DNA from: Ichthyophis bannanicus
Lineage: Eukaryota > Chordata > Amphibia > Gymnophiona > Ichthyophiidae
NCBI GenBank assembly: GCA_033557465.1
Contig: JAWIIG010000025.1
Coordinates: 5,265,001 to 5,329,000 of the forward strand
Reading direction: 5' to 3'
Length of the DNA stretch: 64,000 nucleotides
Position numbers and translations under genes: made by a program. The notes under the pieces are model-generated. The model was not told where the DNA came from. It searched no databases and saw only the letters and a list, made by a program, of their open reading frames with translations. This document shows positions 20,609-31,095 of the stretch, one piece after another. Each line of letters begins with the position of its first letter. Positions within the stretch are counted from its first letter, which is position 1.

Positions 20609-22189
20609 ATGCAACGAAGCTTTGCGACTGTGGGCCCTCACCAGAGAGCTTCAAATCCACCTCCTAGTGGTATATCTTCTGGGCATTCAAAATCTTTGGG
20701 CAGACAAACTCAGTCGAATACTGCTGCCACACGAATGGTCTCTTCACTCAGACCAACTTGCTCGAGTGTTCTGAATCTGGGGAACTCCAGATATAGACCT
20801 CTTTGCAAGTCCACAGAATGCCAGACTTCCCCGGTTCTGTTCCAGAATTCTGGCTCAAAACTGTCAGGCAAGGGATGCTTTCCTCCTCCACTAGGGTCAG
20901 GACTTCCTCTATACCTTCCCACCCATTCCCCTCATTCCCAAAACGTTGTTCAAGATTCAGAGAGACAGAGGTCGTATGATACTCATAGCTCCACATTGGC
21001 CACAGCAAACGTGGTATCCTCTGCTTCTACATCTCTCTCAAGCCACACCTCTGGAGTTCGGATATGCTCCAGATCTTCTTTCCCAAGAGAACGGGACTCT
21101 ACTGCATACCAATCCCCAGTCCCTTTACCTCAGGGCCTGGTTGCTGAAAGCCTAGAATTCCTAGATATCAATCTTTCTCAACAGATAAAGGATATCCTTG
21201 TGGCTTCCAGAAAGCCCCCCACAAGGCAATCCTACGCCTTTAAATGGAAAAGGTTCTCTGTATGGTGTTCTCAAAGGGGATTTACCCCCTTTTCAGTGCC
21301 TGTGGAATTGCTACTGGAGTATCTCCTCCACTTATCAAATTCTGTTCTTAAAACCATTTCAATAAGGGTTCCTCTTAGTGCCATTGCTGCTTCCTGCAGA
21401 CCACTAGATGGACAACTTATCTCCTCTCATCCACTCGTAGCAAGATTTATCAGAGGTCTACTCTTAACAAAACCTCCAATTAAGCCGCCACCGGTGGCAT
21501 GGGATCTTATTCTTGTTCTCGGGCAGCTTATGAAACCGCTCTTTGAGCCCTTAGCCACTATGGACCTGAAGTTTATTTCCTGGAAAGTCATCTTCCTAGT
21601 TGCTCTCACTTCTGCAAGACGCATCAGTGAGTTGCAGGCCTTAGTGGCTGATCCTCTTTATACAAGATTTCAACATAAGATAGTTCTTAGGACTCATCCT
21701 CACTTAATGCCAAAGGTGGTTTCGCCTTTTCATTTAAACCAAGCGGTTTACATTCCTGTATTCTTTCCTAGGCCTCATGCCTCTAATGCAGAAAGGAACC
21801 TTCATACCTTGGATTGTAAAAGAGCCTTAGCTTTTTACCTTCAAAGAACTAAGCAACATAGAAAATCTTCTCAGCTTTTCGTTGCTTTTGATTCTAGTCA
21901 TTTGGGACTTCCAGTTTCCAAAAGAACTCTCTCTAGATGAATTGAAAATTGCATATCCTTTGCATACGAGAGTAAGGGACTTTCTCTTGAAGGCCACGTC
22001 ACAGCTCACAATGTGAGAGCAATGGCAACCTCTATGGATAATCTTCGTTCTGTGTCCATTAACGACATCTGTAGAGCAGTCACCTGGGCTTCAGTACACA
22101 CCTTTACAGCCCATTATTGTTTAGACAAAGACTCCCGTCGGGATGCCTCGCTTGGACAGGCTGTTCTACAGCATCTCTTTCAGACTTAG
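20609..22189 (+). pseudogene. DIRS tyrosine recombinase, 527 codons with one nonsense codon (copy B)
   Basis: A single frame runs from ATG 20609 to TAG 22187-22189, interrupted only by TGA at 21938-21940. Copy A has Trp at the equivalent place (LSNW), so a Trp to stop change is likely. The first ~170 codons overlap the end of the RNase H frame and are Ser/Pro-rich. Then come the DNA-binding part (LSQQIKDILVASRKPP, SYAFKWKRFSVWCSQ) and the catalytic domain: first Arg in TSARRISELQAL (about 21615), HxxR in TAHNVRAM (about 22005) and the nucleophile Tyr in FTAHYCLDKDS (about 22105). All catalytic residues are present. The enzyme integrates the circular DNA. The start codon is uncertain because the true start may lie further upstream in this frame. 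Confidence 0.88.
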
Positions 22190-22315
22190 TACAACTCCTA
22201 CCCACCGTCCCGGGTTTTCGATGCCAGAGGTCCATGGGAGGAAGAATGACCCATCTCACCAGAGGTTCGCAGCTTACTAGGGTCATCCACCTGGCATCTC
22301 TCAGCTGAGGAGTCC

Positions 22316-22415
22316 CCATATGTGAAGACTACATTCCTGCTTGTTCCTGGAGATAGCGTAGTTACTCACCTGTAACATGTGATCTCCAGGAACAGCAGGA
22401 ATTAAGTCTTCACAA
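22316..22415. repeat. internal complementary region of DIRS copy B
   Basis: TATGTGAAGACTACATTCC and GGAATTAAGTCTTCACAAC are inverted around GTAGTTACTCACCTG. The right half is the exact inverse of the copy's own right end, except CATGTG where the end has CAGGTG. Confidence 0.88.
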
Positions 22416-22479
22416 CCCGCTCACCTCCCCTAGGAGTTGTCTCTCTCTCTTTCTCTCCTTTTCTCTCAGCTATAAACTC

Positions 22480-22663
22480 AACTGATGAAGGAGAGTTGGA
22501 AAGGCAGGAAGGCAGCACGTAGGCGCTGTAGGATGCTCCCAAAAGCTTTCCTATTGGACGCTGGTGAGCATTCCCGCGCAGGCTCTGTCGGTACCGACGA
22601 TATTCATATGTGAAGACTTAATTCCTGCTGTTCCCGGAGATCACCTGTTACAGGTGAGTAACT
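22480..22663. repeat. right inverted terminal repeat of DIRS copy B
   Basis: It matches copy A's right repeat over its length (GGCAGCACG, GGATGCTCCCAAAAGCTTTC, TCGGTACCGACGA, TATGTGAAGACTTAATTCC). The outer end is complete: TCCCGGAGATCACCTG then TTACAGGTGAGTAAC. A pyrimidine tract ending TCAG (22441-22469) precedes it. Confidence 0.9.
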
Positions 22664-22737
22664 ACGCTTTCTCAGACGTTCAAGGCAAGTTATATTCAGA
22701 TACAGTAGGTATTGTCCTGTCTAATGTTGTACTTAAG

Positions 22738-22823
22738 CTAATGGAGGGTTAAGTGATTTACCCAAGATCAGAAGAAGCCACTCTGGGATTTGAACCTTTG
22801 CTACTCCTCCACGCCACTAAAAT
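22738..22823 (-). mobile_element. SINE fragment
   Basis: TAATGGAGGGTTAAGTGATTTACC, read as TAATGGAGGGTTAAG then TGATTTACC, then GGGATTTGAACC (inverted B box) and CTACTCCTCCACGCC (inverted head). The tail is absent. Diverged copy. Confidence 0.65.
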
Positions 22824-23869
22824 CAATGCTGTTTTGCTGCTTTTCTTCTTTACCACTATGTCTGGTTTCCTTGCATCCAGCTTTATATCTGTTGGAATGG
22901 GATTTACCGAGCTGATCACAACCTCTTCGTTTTCTATAATTCTCTTTGGGTCGTGATCCCAGTGCTTTTCTGGTACAGTGATATAGTGTTTGCAAAATTT
23001 CCAGTGAATGAGACATGCCACTTTATTGTGCCTTTCTATATAGATGTTTTTTGCCATCAGAACTTCACAGCTAGTTACGAGATGAGTAACAAGTTTCCAT
23101 CTCTTTCTTACAGAATCTACATATGTCTATTTTCACTAGCTTTTTTGTTTTACTGTGAACCATCTCATCTGTAATTTACTGTACTGAACTGAAACTATCA
23201 ATCTCTCATCCTTAGGTTTTAGTTCACCTCTCCTTGATCAGCAGATAGTTCCTTGAAGTAACACTTTATATTTTCCTCTGTAGCATTTGCCACTTGTTTT
23301 TCCTTGTTTGCTGATTTAATTCTATGAAGAATTTTCTTCTCTTGTTATGCAAATTAGTTTTGTTTCCTTCCCTATGTGTACTGATATTCTCACTCATACA
23401 TTCTATTTGTCAAAATGCTTGTCCAAGTTTGATTGAGATGAATTATGGATGTTTATTTTCATATGCCAACACGTTTTCTGTATTTGGATCTAATGATGCC
23501 ATTAAGTAGGCCTGGAGACCTATTATGGTAAGTCTGTATGTATAAGCTATTTATATGAGGCCCATTCCTCCTTCGGTTCAGGGAATGTGTATAGTCTTGA
23601 CATACGCTTATAAATGACTCGTGAGCATGGAGGAGTTTCTTGTTCATACGTAAAGTTTTTCAAGATCTTTTAAGAGATCAAGCTACAATTCCAAAGCTGT
23701 ATATGAAAGCATGAGATGGCCAGCTGACTGATGACTTGTATCTTATTCCATGATGTTAAAACATTTTCAGTATCTGTTTTAATCTCCTATAATAATTTTT
23801 ACTGATCATTTCTATTAGTAATTTTTGCTTCATTGTTCCTCCTTTTTCTGCTCCTAGATATTTATGTAC

Positions 23870-24074
23870 AACTGGGGTTTCTAGTCCCACAGGTGCTCCT
23901 TGTGGTCTTGGGCAAGCCACTTAACCCTCCATAGCCCACGTTCCCTGTAAAATAGTTATCTCCAAGTTATAATACCCTGTTCAATGTAATTTCAGTTTGT
24001 TCAATGTAAACCGCACTGATGCAGAATAGCGCGGTATATAAGAGAATGTAAATAAATAAATAAATAAATAAAAT
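23870..24074 (+). mobile_element. SINE, head missing
   Basis: GGTTTCTAGTCCCACAGGTG, then GGGCAAGCCACTTAACCCTCC, then GTAAACCGCACTGATGCAG and AGCGCGGTATATAAGAG with an (AAAT)n tail. It is inserted in the R2/R4-like relic. It lacks the tRNA-like head with A and B boxes. Confidence 0.9.
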
Positions 24075-25045
24075 AACTTCCTGTTCATGTTCCTTTGTCA
24101 CAGCATTCATTCAGAGAGATGTTTTCAATTTTGCCCAATTTTCCTTTAAGAAAGATTGCCTTAGCACATTTGTGCAGTCCAAACATGGAACTGTTCTGCT
24201 ATATGGAGTTGTTCCACTAATTGCTGGTCACTGTTAGCAGTGAGTGTCATGTTGCCTCTGGATCATTACCATTTTTAGGATTTAGGATAAATCCGTATCC
24301 CACTGAGTACTCTTATTAACTCTTTGGAATAAGTTCCATACAGAACGAGAGTGGTGGCAGGGAGTCTTCCTGAAATATTACTCTCTGGATCTTGTAAAGA
24401 ATCACAAACTATCCAACTTCATACTACAGATGAATTGTGGATTTCCACACTATATAGGAAACTTGATGTACTTGATCATTTCAGGCTTTGTTTTACACAT
24501 TTCAAAGAAATTTATTATCCGAAGTGTGGGATGCCATCAAAGACTTTTTTATAGTTAATCCATGCTGTACTGATCATGATAGCTTTATTCAGTAGTAACT
24601 GGTTTTTGGTTCCATCTGCTGACCTCGCATTGCTCTTGTGCTCTTTTTGCATGATGTTATTGGAATCAATATGATCGTATATTCTCTCAGTATATTTTGC
24701 TGTGAACAGCTTATAGATGGTAGGTAGACAGGTTTTGGTCTGTACAGTTTAGGAACATTACTTCAATCTCCCTTTGGAAGGAGAAGCATTCTGTGATTAG
24801 CTATTGCAGTGTTGTCTGCTTGCCCAGTTGAATTTTGCAGTTTGCCAGGTCTCTCAACTGTTGAAGCCAAAAATTGGTCATTCCATCTGGGCCAAGGTTC
24901 TTCTAATTTAGGATGATTTTCCAAAAGGTTTCTGTTTTTCCTTGAGTTGGTGTTTTCACCGTACTAGGATTCTTAATGTTCCATAGAATTGTTTTGAGTT
25001 CTCTCTAAATAGTTAATTTTGATCTCTCTTTTCTGTCATCTTTAT

Positions 25046-26498
25046 TGCGTAAGTGTTTTGTTGCATTTAGAGAATGCAATTCCACACAGGAAAAGAAAAC
25101 CATCACAACAATGTAAAAGAAGATAAAGAAACAATCCCAGCACACATAAATTCAGATGACGAAGCCCACATCAAGGGGCAGTGTTGAAAATTAACAAGAA
25201 ACAATAAAGAAATAAAGCAACAACTTGCCAAATTTAGAGGACCATTATACATTTGATACCACTACCAACATCTCTTTACTTCTGTCTGTCTGTCCACAAG
25301 AAACTTTTCTAACTGAGATACATCAGAGAAAATAGAAGTATTCCCCTGCAAGGTAACAATACACTTACAGGGAAACTTCAAGAAAAAAGTAGCTCCCAGA
25401 GCCAACACTCTGTTTTAATTGTAAAAACTGTTTCCTTACGAGCTTGTGTAGCCCGGGATACATCAAGAAAAATATTCAGAGTTGGGCCACAAAATTATGC
25501 TGCTTTATGTTTAAAGAAAAACCTAAGAATTTTCACTTTTACAGATTCTGTGACAAAGGAAACAATCAAATTATTACAACAAGTAATAACATTAGAATCT
25601 AAGAAATTTGTCAAATTCTGACTAGCGGTAGGACCAAGGGAGTCATAAGCTCCCAACCAAGGTAGAGATACCCGAACTTTCTTTGGAACATAATAAATCT
25701 GAGCAATTGCAACAGGTTCTACCAATTTTATAATCTCTCTGAAGTACTATTGCAAGAGAATTTATGGGGACAAAAGATGAGTAATTGGAAAATTCAATAA
25801 GCGTAAATTTCTTGCTCGTGAACCATTCTCCAGTGCCTCTATTCTAATATGCAAAATCAAGGAATCTTTTATATATCCCACATTTGTAGCTAAAGAGGTT
25901 TGCACCTGAGTGTTCAACTGAGTTACAGACTTACCCAAAACCAATACTCTAGTATCCAGATCCGCCAGTTTTTAGCAGCCCCTTATGTGAAACTGCGCAA
26001 AGCACTGACCGTACTGAATAACTTACAATCCATATATCTTTCAAGGTAACTTCCCCCTGATTCTCCCCGCCTACTGCATCAGTTCCCTAACCCAAAGCCG
26101 ATGATATAACCAGCTAGGGAACCGGGACTAAAGAAACAGCAACATTTGAGGTGACTCTTCCATTAAAATAATGTTCTTCCGCTTCCCCATGGCATACACA
26201 ATATATCCACCAGACCAAGCTTCCCTTCCTATCCTCACCTCTGATGCGTCTCTCTGCAGCTTTTGCGCTTCAGTTGTTACTGTCAATTCGTTATTGGAGA
26301 CTAGCCCCTTTGGCTGCGCCCCTTCGGATTGCAACCCATGGGCCACGACACACAGCCACGTGTAGCAGTCTCAGAGCTCTTATCCTGCAGGAGGACCTCC
26401 ACCGAGGGTCAGTCACGGCAAACAGCAGCAGGAAAGCACAAGAGGTCAGTCCACTGGGCAGATAAGCCTCATCTTCCATACGTCCAAAACAACACCCT
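25046..26498 (-). mobile_element. L1/Tx1-like element relic with ORF1 only, flanked by 13 bp direct repeats
   Basis: CTGTCATCTTTAT occurs on both sides (25033-25045 and 26499-26511), a likely target duplication within the R2/R4-like LINE. On the minus strand, 25944-25180 codes for a broken ORF1 protein of the L1/Tx1 kind: a helical stretch, then NGSRARNLRLLNFP (start of the RNA-recognition domain), VAIAQIYYVPKK, VTESVKVKILRFFFKHKAA, and a C-terminal piece read in shifted frames (IFLDVSRATQ). Upstream (26310-26498) is GC-richer, like a LINE 5' UTR. No ORF2 is present between ORF1 and the 3' junction. A stretch resembling 26516-26568 also occurs inside the insert at 26256-26307. Confidence 0.65.
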
Positions 26499-26990
26499 CT
26501 GTCATCTTTATATCTGTGCAGCTTTTGTGCTTCAGTTGCTACTTTCAATTTGTTATTAGAGAATATGAGTTAAAGAGTTTCTTCTGTTAATGCATCATTT
26601 TTCAATTTGTTTTGGATCTTTCTCATTATTTTTGATCTTAATCCTTTTAGGTACATGTCTTTCGCTGACACTTCTGCACACAGTGATTTTAGTTTTCCTT
26701 CAGTGTGATTTTTTTTCCAAGGAGAGGGAGCTTTGTACTTTTTCTTCTGGCCCTGCATTTTTGTCAGTAGAATTCTTTCAGTAGCATTTTTTGCTGCACA
26801 ATATTGTATTTGATTTATTTCCATGATGTCAACAGATAGTCGTTTTTATACAGATTATTGCCTTATTCAATATCTTACTTATTATACTTCTTTTTTTTTT
26901 TGCTTTAGGTGTTAAATTTAATTTGGGTAATCTTTCCTTTCCAGGAATCCAGGATATTCATTTCTCTTCACGTAGGTTAGGGTAGGGCTC

Positions 26991-27334
26991 AATAAAGCCT
27001 GTCTGCCAGGTCGCCATGCTGCCTAGAAATTGCACCTGCCTAGAAATTGCACCTGGCACCTGGAATTTCATATTCCTGAAAGTTTCTTTTATATGCCGGC
27101 ATTGCTTCACTCCACCATGATTGACTCTCTACAAGGAGCTTGAGCTGTGCGCTAGAGGAATTTTGGACTGATCTTGCAGTTTCAAATCTCGCAAAATTTG
27201 AAACTGCAAGATCAACCTGAACTTCCTTCACCAAGTAGCTCAAGCTTTTAGCAGAGAGACGATCATGGTGAGAAGGAAGCACAACTTTTTCAGTGCAGCC
27301 ACAAACAGCATTGTGAGAGACACTAAGTGAAGGC
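26991..27334. other. no recognised gene
   Basis: It contains a short local duplication (GCCTAGAAATTGCACCTG at about 27022 and 27040) and an inverted pair around TGCAGTTTCAAATCTCGC (27175-27215). I see no gene. Confidence 0.5.
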
Positions 27335-27660
27335 TTTCGGGGGAGAGAGAGAGACCTAGTGGCTGGGGGGGGGGGGGCTAAACGATAGAGACACGAGGTG
27401 GTGGCGGGGGGGCTGTGAGAAGAGAGGAAGAGAGAAATAGGGTGGTGGCTGGGGGGGCTATGAGAAAAAAAGACACGGGTGATTGATGGCTGGGGAGCTA
27501 TGAGAGACACACACACATGAAATGGTGGCTGGAGAGGACAGAGAGAGAGGGGACGAGAGACATGGGTGGCGGCTGGGGAGGGCTGAGAGAGAGAGGGACA
27601 TGGGGTGGTGGCTGGGGGTGAGCTATGAGAGAGAGGGACACGGGGTGATGGTAAAGCTAA
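27335..27660. repeat. G/A-rich minisatellite
   Basis: Degenerate units of about 45-55 bp are built on GGTGGTGGCTGGGG, CTATGAGAGAGAG and GACACGGG. About six units are present. The minus strand is therefore open and Pro/Ser-rich by accident. Confidence 0.85.
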
Positions 27661-27870
27661 ATTTAAACCCACTACAAAAATATTTTTAAAAAACTTCTTT
27701 TGTCTTTTTCAGAACAGTACAGAGTCCAGCAAAATCTGTTCTATGCTACTAGAAGAATCTAAACTGAAAGGAGATCATATTCCCAGACGGGCATACTGCT
27801 TTGCTATAGCATTTGCTCTGAAGCAGGTATTTGGTTTCCAGTTTCCCTTTCAGTTGTGGATCACGCTTCA

Positions 27871-28158
27871 TGGGAGGAGTGGCCTAGTGGTTGGGGCAAG
27901 TTACCTCAGGCCAGAAGGTCGGGGGTTCAAATCCTACTAGAGGACAGCAATCTTGGGCCGGAAGGACTGGGGTTTCTAGTCCCACAGGTGCTCCTTGTGG
28001 TCTTGGGCAAGCCACTTAACCCTCCATTGCCCATGTTCCCTGTAAGTATTAGTGTATGTGTCTCATATCCCCTCGTGTTAAATGTATCCCCCAATTGTGT
28101 TGTGACCACTTTGATTGAAGGATAAGGTGGTATACAAAACTGTCTAAATAAATAAATG
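27871..28158 (+). mobile_element. tRNA-headed SINE, complete, variant tail
   Basis: The head holds an A box (TGGCCTAGTGG, 27880-27890) and a B box (GGTTCAAATCC, 27924-27934), the internal RNA polymerase III promoter. The body matches the other SINEs (TCTAGTCCCACAGGTG, GGGCAAGCCACTTAACCC). The tail differs: GACCACTTTGATTGAAGG then GGTGGTATACAAAAC and (AAAT)n. So the same head and body are joined to a second LINE-type tail. Confidence 0.9.
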
Positions 28159-28164
28159 TTACTC

Positions 28165-28375
28165 CACAGCAATGACTTTCAACCCAGTTCTGTGGACACG
28201 CCCAATCACTCAGGTTTTCAGGATTTCCATAATGAATATGTGTGAGAGATTTACATGTGCATTCTCCATTATATGCAAACCCATCTCCTGCATATTCATT
28301 GTGGATATCCTGGGAACCAGACCTCTAGATTTGTCCTGGGGAGTAGGCTAGAAGCCCCAGGCTGGTACAGCTTGA
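28165..28375. repeat. palindromic interspersed repeat
   Basis: GGTTTTCAGGATTTCCATAATG with AATATGTGTGAGAG (28212-28250) is inverted as ATTCATTGTGGATATCC and GGGAACC (28298-28322). The outer parts (GACACGCC; CCTGGGGAG) are less symmetric. It looks like a hairpin DNA-transposon derivative; no coding part. Confidence 0.65.
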
Positions 28376-28866
28376 TACAGCAAAATTGTATTCCATAGGC
28401 ACAGAATGAGAGAGCACTTTTAATGAATTAGGATGTTATAAACATGTTGATGTATGATATTCTGACCATGATGCTATCAGCTTTTCCTTCGGAAATAAAG
28501 GTTAGCAAAGAAAAAGAAAAATACATTTATTGTTTCTCTAAACATTTTATATTTTAATTCCCTTGTGTTCTTCCCCCATCTTTCTTTCAGTCCCCTTCCT
28601 AGTTGGCATACCAGGTTCACACTGAAGCCCTCACCAACCTTGAGGGCTGAAGAGATGTCTCCTTTGACATCATTGAATCCTCTGTCACCACAGTGTTAGC
28701 ACATCTTGTTGACTTTTTGCCACAGATTTTTTGCAATCCCTCTGTTATGATTTGATGTTGATTAGTGATGGTACTGGTATTGAACATTTTCTTGTTTTGG
28801 CAACAATGGCATGTGGTTGTATTTTTATCAACCTGATTTCACCAGTCTTTGGTTAAACTCCTTGTT
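28376..28866. other. no recognised gene
   Basis: AT-rich flank of DIRS copy D with no open frame or repeat that I can name. Confidence 0.5.
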
Positions 28867-29055
28867 CTCCAGGAACAAGCAGGTTGTCAGTCCTCACATA
28901 TGGGTGACATCAGCGTTGACGGAGCCCGTGCAGAAGCATCTTCTCAGCTTTCAAAAAAAGCCTTTGGGAGATGCACCACGCATGCGTGGTCCACTTCCCG
29001 CCCTAGGGTGGCATCTTGCCTCAGTCTCCTTTTTTCCACGGAGCCCATCTGACGT
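28867..29055. repeat. left terminal repeat of DIRS copy D
   Basis: CTCCAGGAACAAGCAGG, then CAGTCCTCACATATGGGTGAC, AGCCTTTGGGAG and CTTCCCGCC follow the same order and spacing as the left repeat of copy A. The inverted partner is absent. Confidence 0.75.
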
Positions 29056-29190
29056 TGTCCAGTTTTCTCCAGAAAAAGTCTGATTTTTATTAAGTTTTGT
29101 ACGGTTTGCGTACCGGTTCCTTCCTGCCCCCGAGCCAGCTCACCTCGGCATCACTCCTCTGGTTCATCTGTTTGTTTTCTCATTTTTTCA

Positions 29191-31095
29191 TTGAGGCTCG
29201 ACTGGCATTCATGCCCTTTTTCAGCCGAAAGCCTCAGACCCCTGTCGGGAAGCAGGGAACCCCTTTTTCCAGTGGCCTCCAGTGGTTTCAAAAAGTATGA
29301 CTGGTGTGGCAAAATGTCACTCATAGGCCCACACGACTGCTGCCTCGGCCCAGAGCACAACTCCTCTGACTACCCTACTCCAGAGTCCCCTCCAATTCCT
29401 TGGTGCCCCGCAAAGCCAGAGCCTCCTCGGAGTCCTGTGGCGGCAGTTTCTCCGAGCAGAAATCCCCAGAGGTGGAGCACGCAAAGAAAAAAACGTCAAA
29501 GACCGCCTCAGAGGACGGATTCAGGAAAAAGTGGAAATCCCACCCCAGGGCCTGTAGTCCCAGGCATGAGTCCGAGGAGTTGGGGGTAGGAGTGGCCTGC
29601 CAAGTTGTCCCGTAAGGAGTCATCAGCACCTGCCGACCGACCTCAAATCTCTGAGGCTATGCTCATCGCAGACTCCCCCTTGACATTACCAGTGCCAGGC
29701 CCGAAATCCTCGGTGCCTGTGTCGAAGGCTGCGGAACCAAGTGGTATGGAGATTGGAATGGCAGCCCTAGGGAGCACTATATCTGCCCTGTTGGGTGGCC
29801 ATGCAGCAGGTATTCATGTCCGGCTCGTCCTTTCTGACGACGGGACCCTTGATATCGAGAGCTTCCCCAGACGTCGAGTCAGTCCTTGAGCGTCACCGGC
29901 CTTGAGAGGGCCCCTGGCCCTGGACGAGGTCCTGGTCCCATTCCTTGGGACACCGGTCCTCCCCAGCGAATGTCTGTGGCTCGAACCAACAATCCTCCAG
30001 ACTGCCAAGAGTTGTCCTCGACCGAGGTGATCGTGCCCCGTTGGACTTGTTTTCAGACTTCAAGCCCGAATGGAAGACCAAGGATGAAGATTCCCCGAAC
30101 ACGAGATGACTTCATGATGTGCCCTCAGACCCATCTCCCCCATTGACCTGATGCCACTCCCCGCCCAAGGATGTTGTGTTCCTCGAGACGGAGGCCAAGG
30201 AGGAACCGCGCAACAAGGAATTGGAGATATTCCAATATGAGGCATCCCCTAATGAAACCTTTACGGTACCAGTGCCCCTGATCCTCAACCACCTTCTCCT
30301 CTGGATGCAGGAAACACTGGCATCTGTACCAATCATTAGTAGGTGCCTTGACACCATGTACGGGTACGTGGAAACTATGGGTTTCAAAAGACCCAGCTTC
30401 CCCACAACTCCATGATCGTAGAGTCGGCAATATGCCGGCTTAAGAGCCAAAAAAACCCATTTGTTGGTGCCACCTGGCAGGGAGGCCCAAACCCTCGATG
30501 CTCTCAGCCAGAAGGCCTTTCAGGGCTCGAGGCTAACGTGCCAGATCCAGTCCTACAAGCTCTACATCGGCATGTACCTGAAGGAACTGTTGAAGGAGCA
30601 TGGTGGATTCTCAGCAGCCCTCGATGAGGAACCCTACAGATGTTCAAGACCCTGACCTCGGCGGTAAAAGAATGCTCAAAGTTTTTATCCCTGGCAGCCT
30701 ACGATAGCTTTGAGTCATTAGCCAGGTTGGCCACCATAGGCATCAGGGCATGATGCCAGGCATGGTTGTAGTCATATGACCTGGAATAATGGGTGCAGGA
30801 CAAACTGATAGATGTCCCCTGCATAAGAGAAAACCTATTTGGGAAGCCCATGGCGGAAAAGGCAGCGCAGATAGAGGCAGAGTTCATGACGAGAACGAGA
30901 CTCTCAAAGAAGATCTTAGTGCAACCCCGGAAGAAAGCCCCGAGGAAAAAGCCCTTCTTCCCAAGGAAGAAAGGAAGCTTTAGCGGTACTCCGCACTTCC
31001 AGGCCGCCTTGGACCCTCAACAGGGCCAGCAACAAAAGGCCAGGGACATGGTCCCAGAAAGTAAAAGACCCAGAGGTCCCAGGAACTGGCTCTGA
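29191..31095 (+). pseudogene. DIRS gag-like protein (copy D)
   Basis: The zinc module is degenerate: SGFKKYDWCGK where A has SGFKKCTKCGG, then DCCLGPEHNSSDYP with several Cys lost. The middle is Ser/Pro-rich. The conserved C-terminal domain is spread over three frames: NKELEIFQYEASPNE and LDTMYGY (30176-30415), then LDALSQKAFQ and LYIGMYLKEL (30461-30655), then an ARLATIGIRA-like stretch near 30720, and a Lys-rich tail (KKAPRKKPFFPRKK, near 30930). Many frameshifts; certainly inactive. Confidence 0.75.

Larger units (their letters stand above)
16650..21050 (+). pseudogene. DIRS reverse transcriptase and RNase H (copy B), in three pieces
   Basis: Piece 1 (16650-16790) ends just inside the N terminus. 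Piece 2 (19147-19952) carries QQGTGFYSP, ILDLRKLNKYL-like sequence, CSLDLKDAYTHILIH, SFGLVSAPRVF and a catalytic box read as YLDNWL near 19640 where copy A has YLDDWL. That Asp to Asn change would by itself cripple the polymerase. Piece 3 (20210-21050) carries RNase H (TDASKLGWGAHL, LLELRAI, TDNQVAMFYVNKQG, WADKLSR) and the tail (DLFAS, PHWPQQTW). The two gaps are the L2 and SINE insertions. Extra frameshifts are present in pieces 2 and 3. Confidence 0.85.
14710..22663 (+). mobile_element. DIRS retrotransposon copy B, left end missing, twice interrupted
   Basis: It has gag (14780-16636), RT and RNase H (from about 16650, in three pieces, to about 21050), recombinase (20609-22189), internal complementary region (22316-22415) and right terminal repeat (22480-22663). 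An L2 LINE sits at 16791-19146 and a SINE at 19953-20209. Removing both makes the RT collinear with copy A. No left terminal repeat is found. The recombinase is better kept than in any other copy here. Confidence 0.9.
22824..26990 (-). mobile_element. old LINE of R2/R4-like type with a restriction-like endonuclease region, interrupted
   Basis: Read on the minus strand from right to left. 26990-26512 gives an N-terminal basic region (KYKAPSPWKKN; then KVATEAQKLHRY). After the interruption at 25046-26498 the linker and RT follow (GPDGMTNFWLQQL near 24880; KTCLPTIYKLFTAKY-like near 24720; KNQLLLNKAI near 24610; AWINYKKVFDGIPH near 24550, in shifted frames). A thumb-like basic stretch lies near 23600. 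The C-terminal part (23057-22758) reads CLIHWKFCKHY, then LDARKPDIVVKKK and resembles the PD-containing endonuclease of the R2/R4 group. I did not find an apurinic-type endonuclease. It is heavily frameshifted, and the clade is my best guess from remembered motif patterns. Confidence 0.6.

Noticed and set aside
22753..22956. Short plus-strand hydrophobic open frame that could look like a membrane peptide
   Set aside because: It is antisense to the endonuclease-like part of the minus-strand LINE relic.
27040..27672. Minus-strand open frame of 210 codons, Pro/Ser-rich
   Set aside because: It is the complement of the G-rich minisatellite; the composition explains the lack of stops.
27871..27940. 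Possible tRNA gene (A and B boxes)
   Set aside because: The cloverleaf is not closed and the head is joined to a repeated SINE body and LINE tail. Several copies with the same structure occur in the window.
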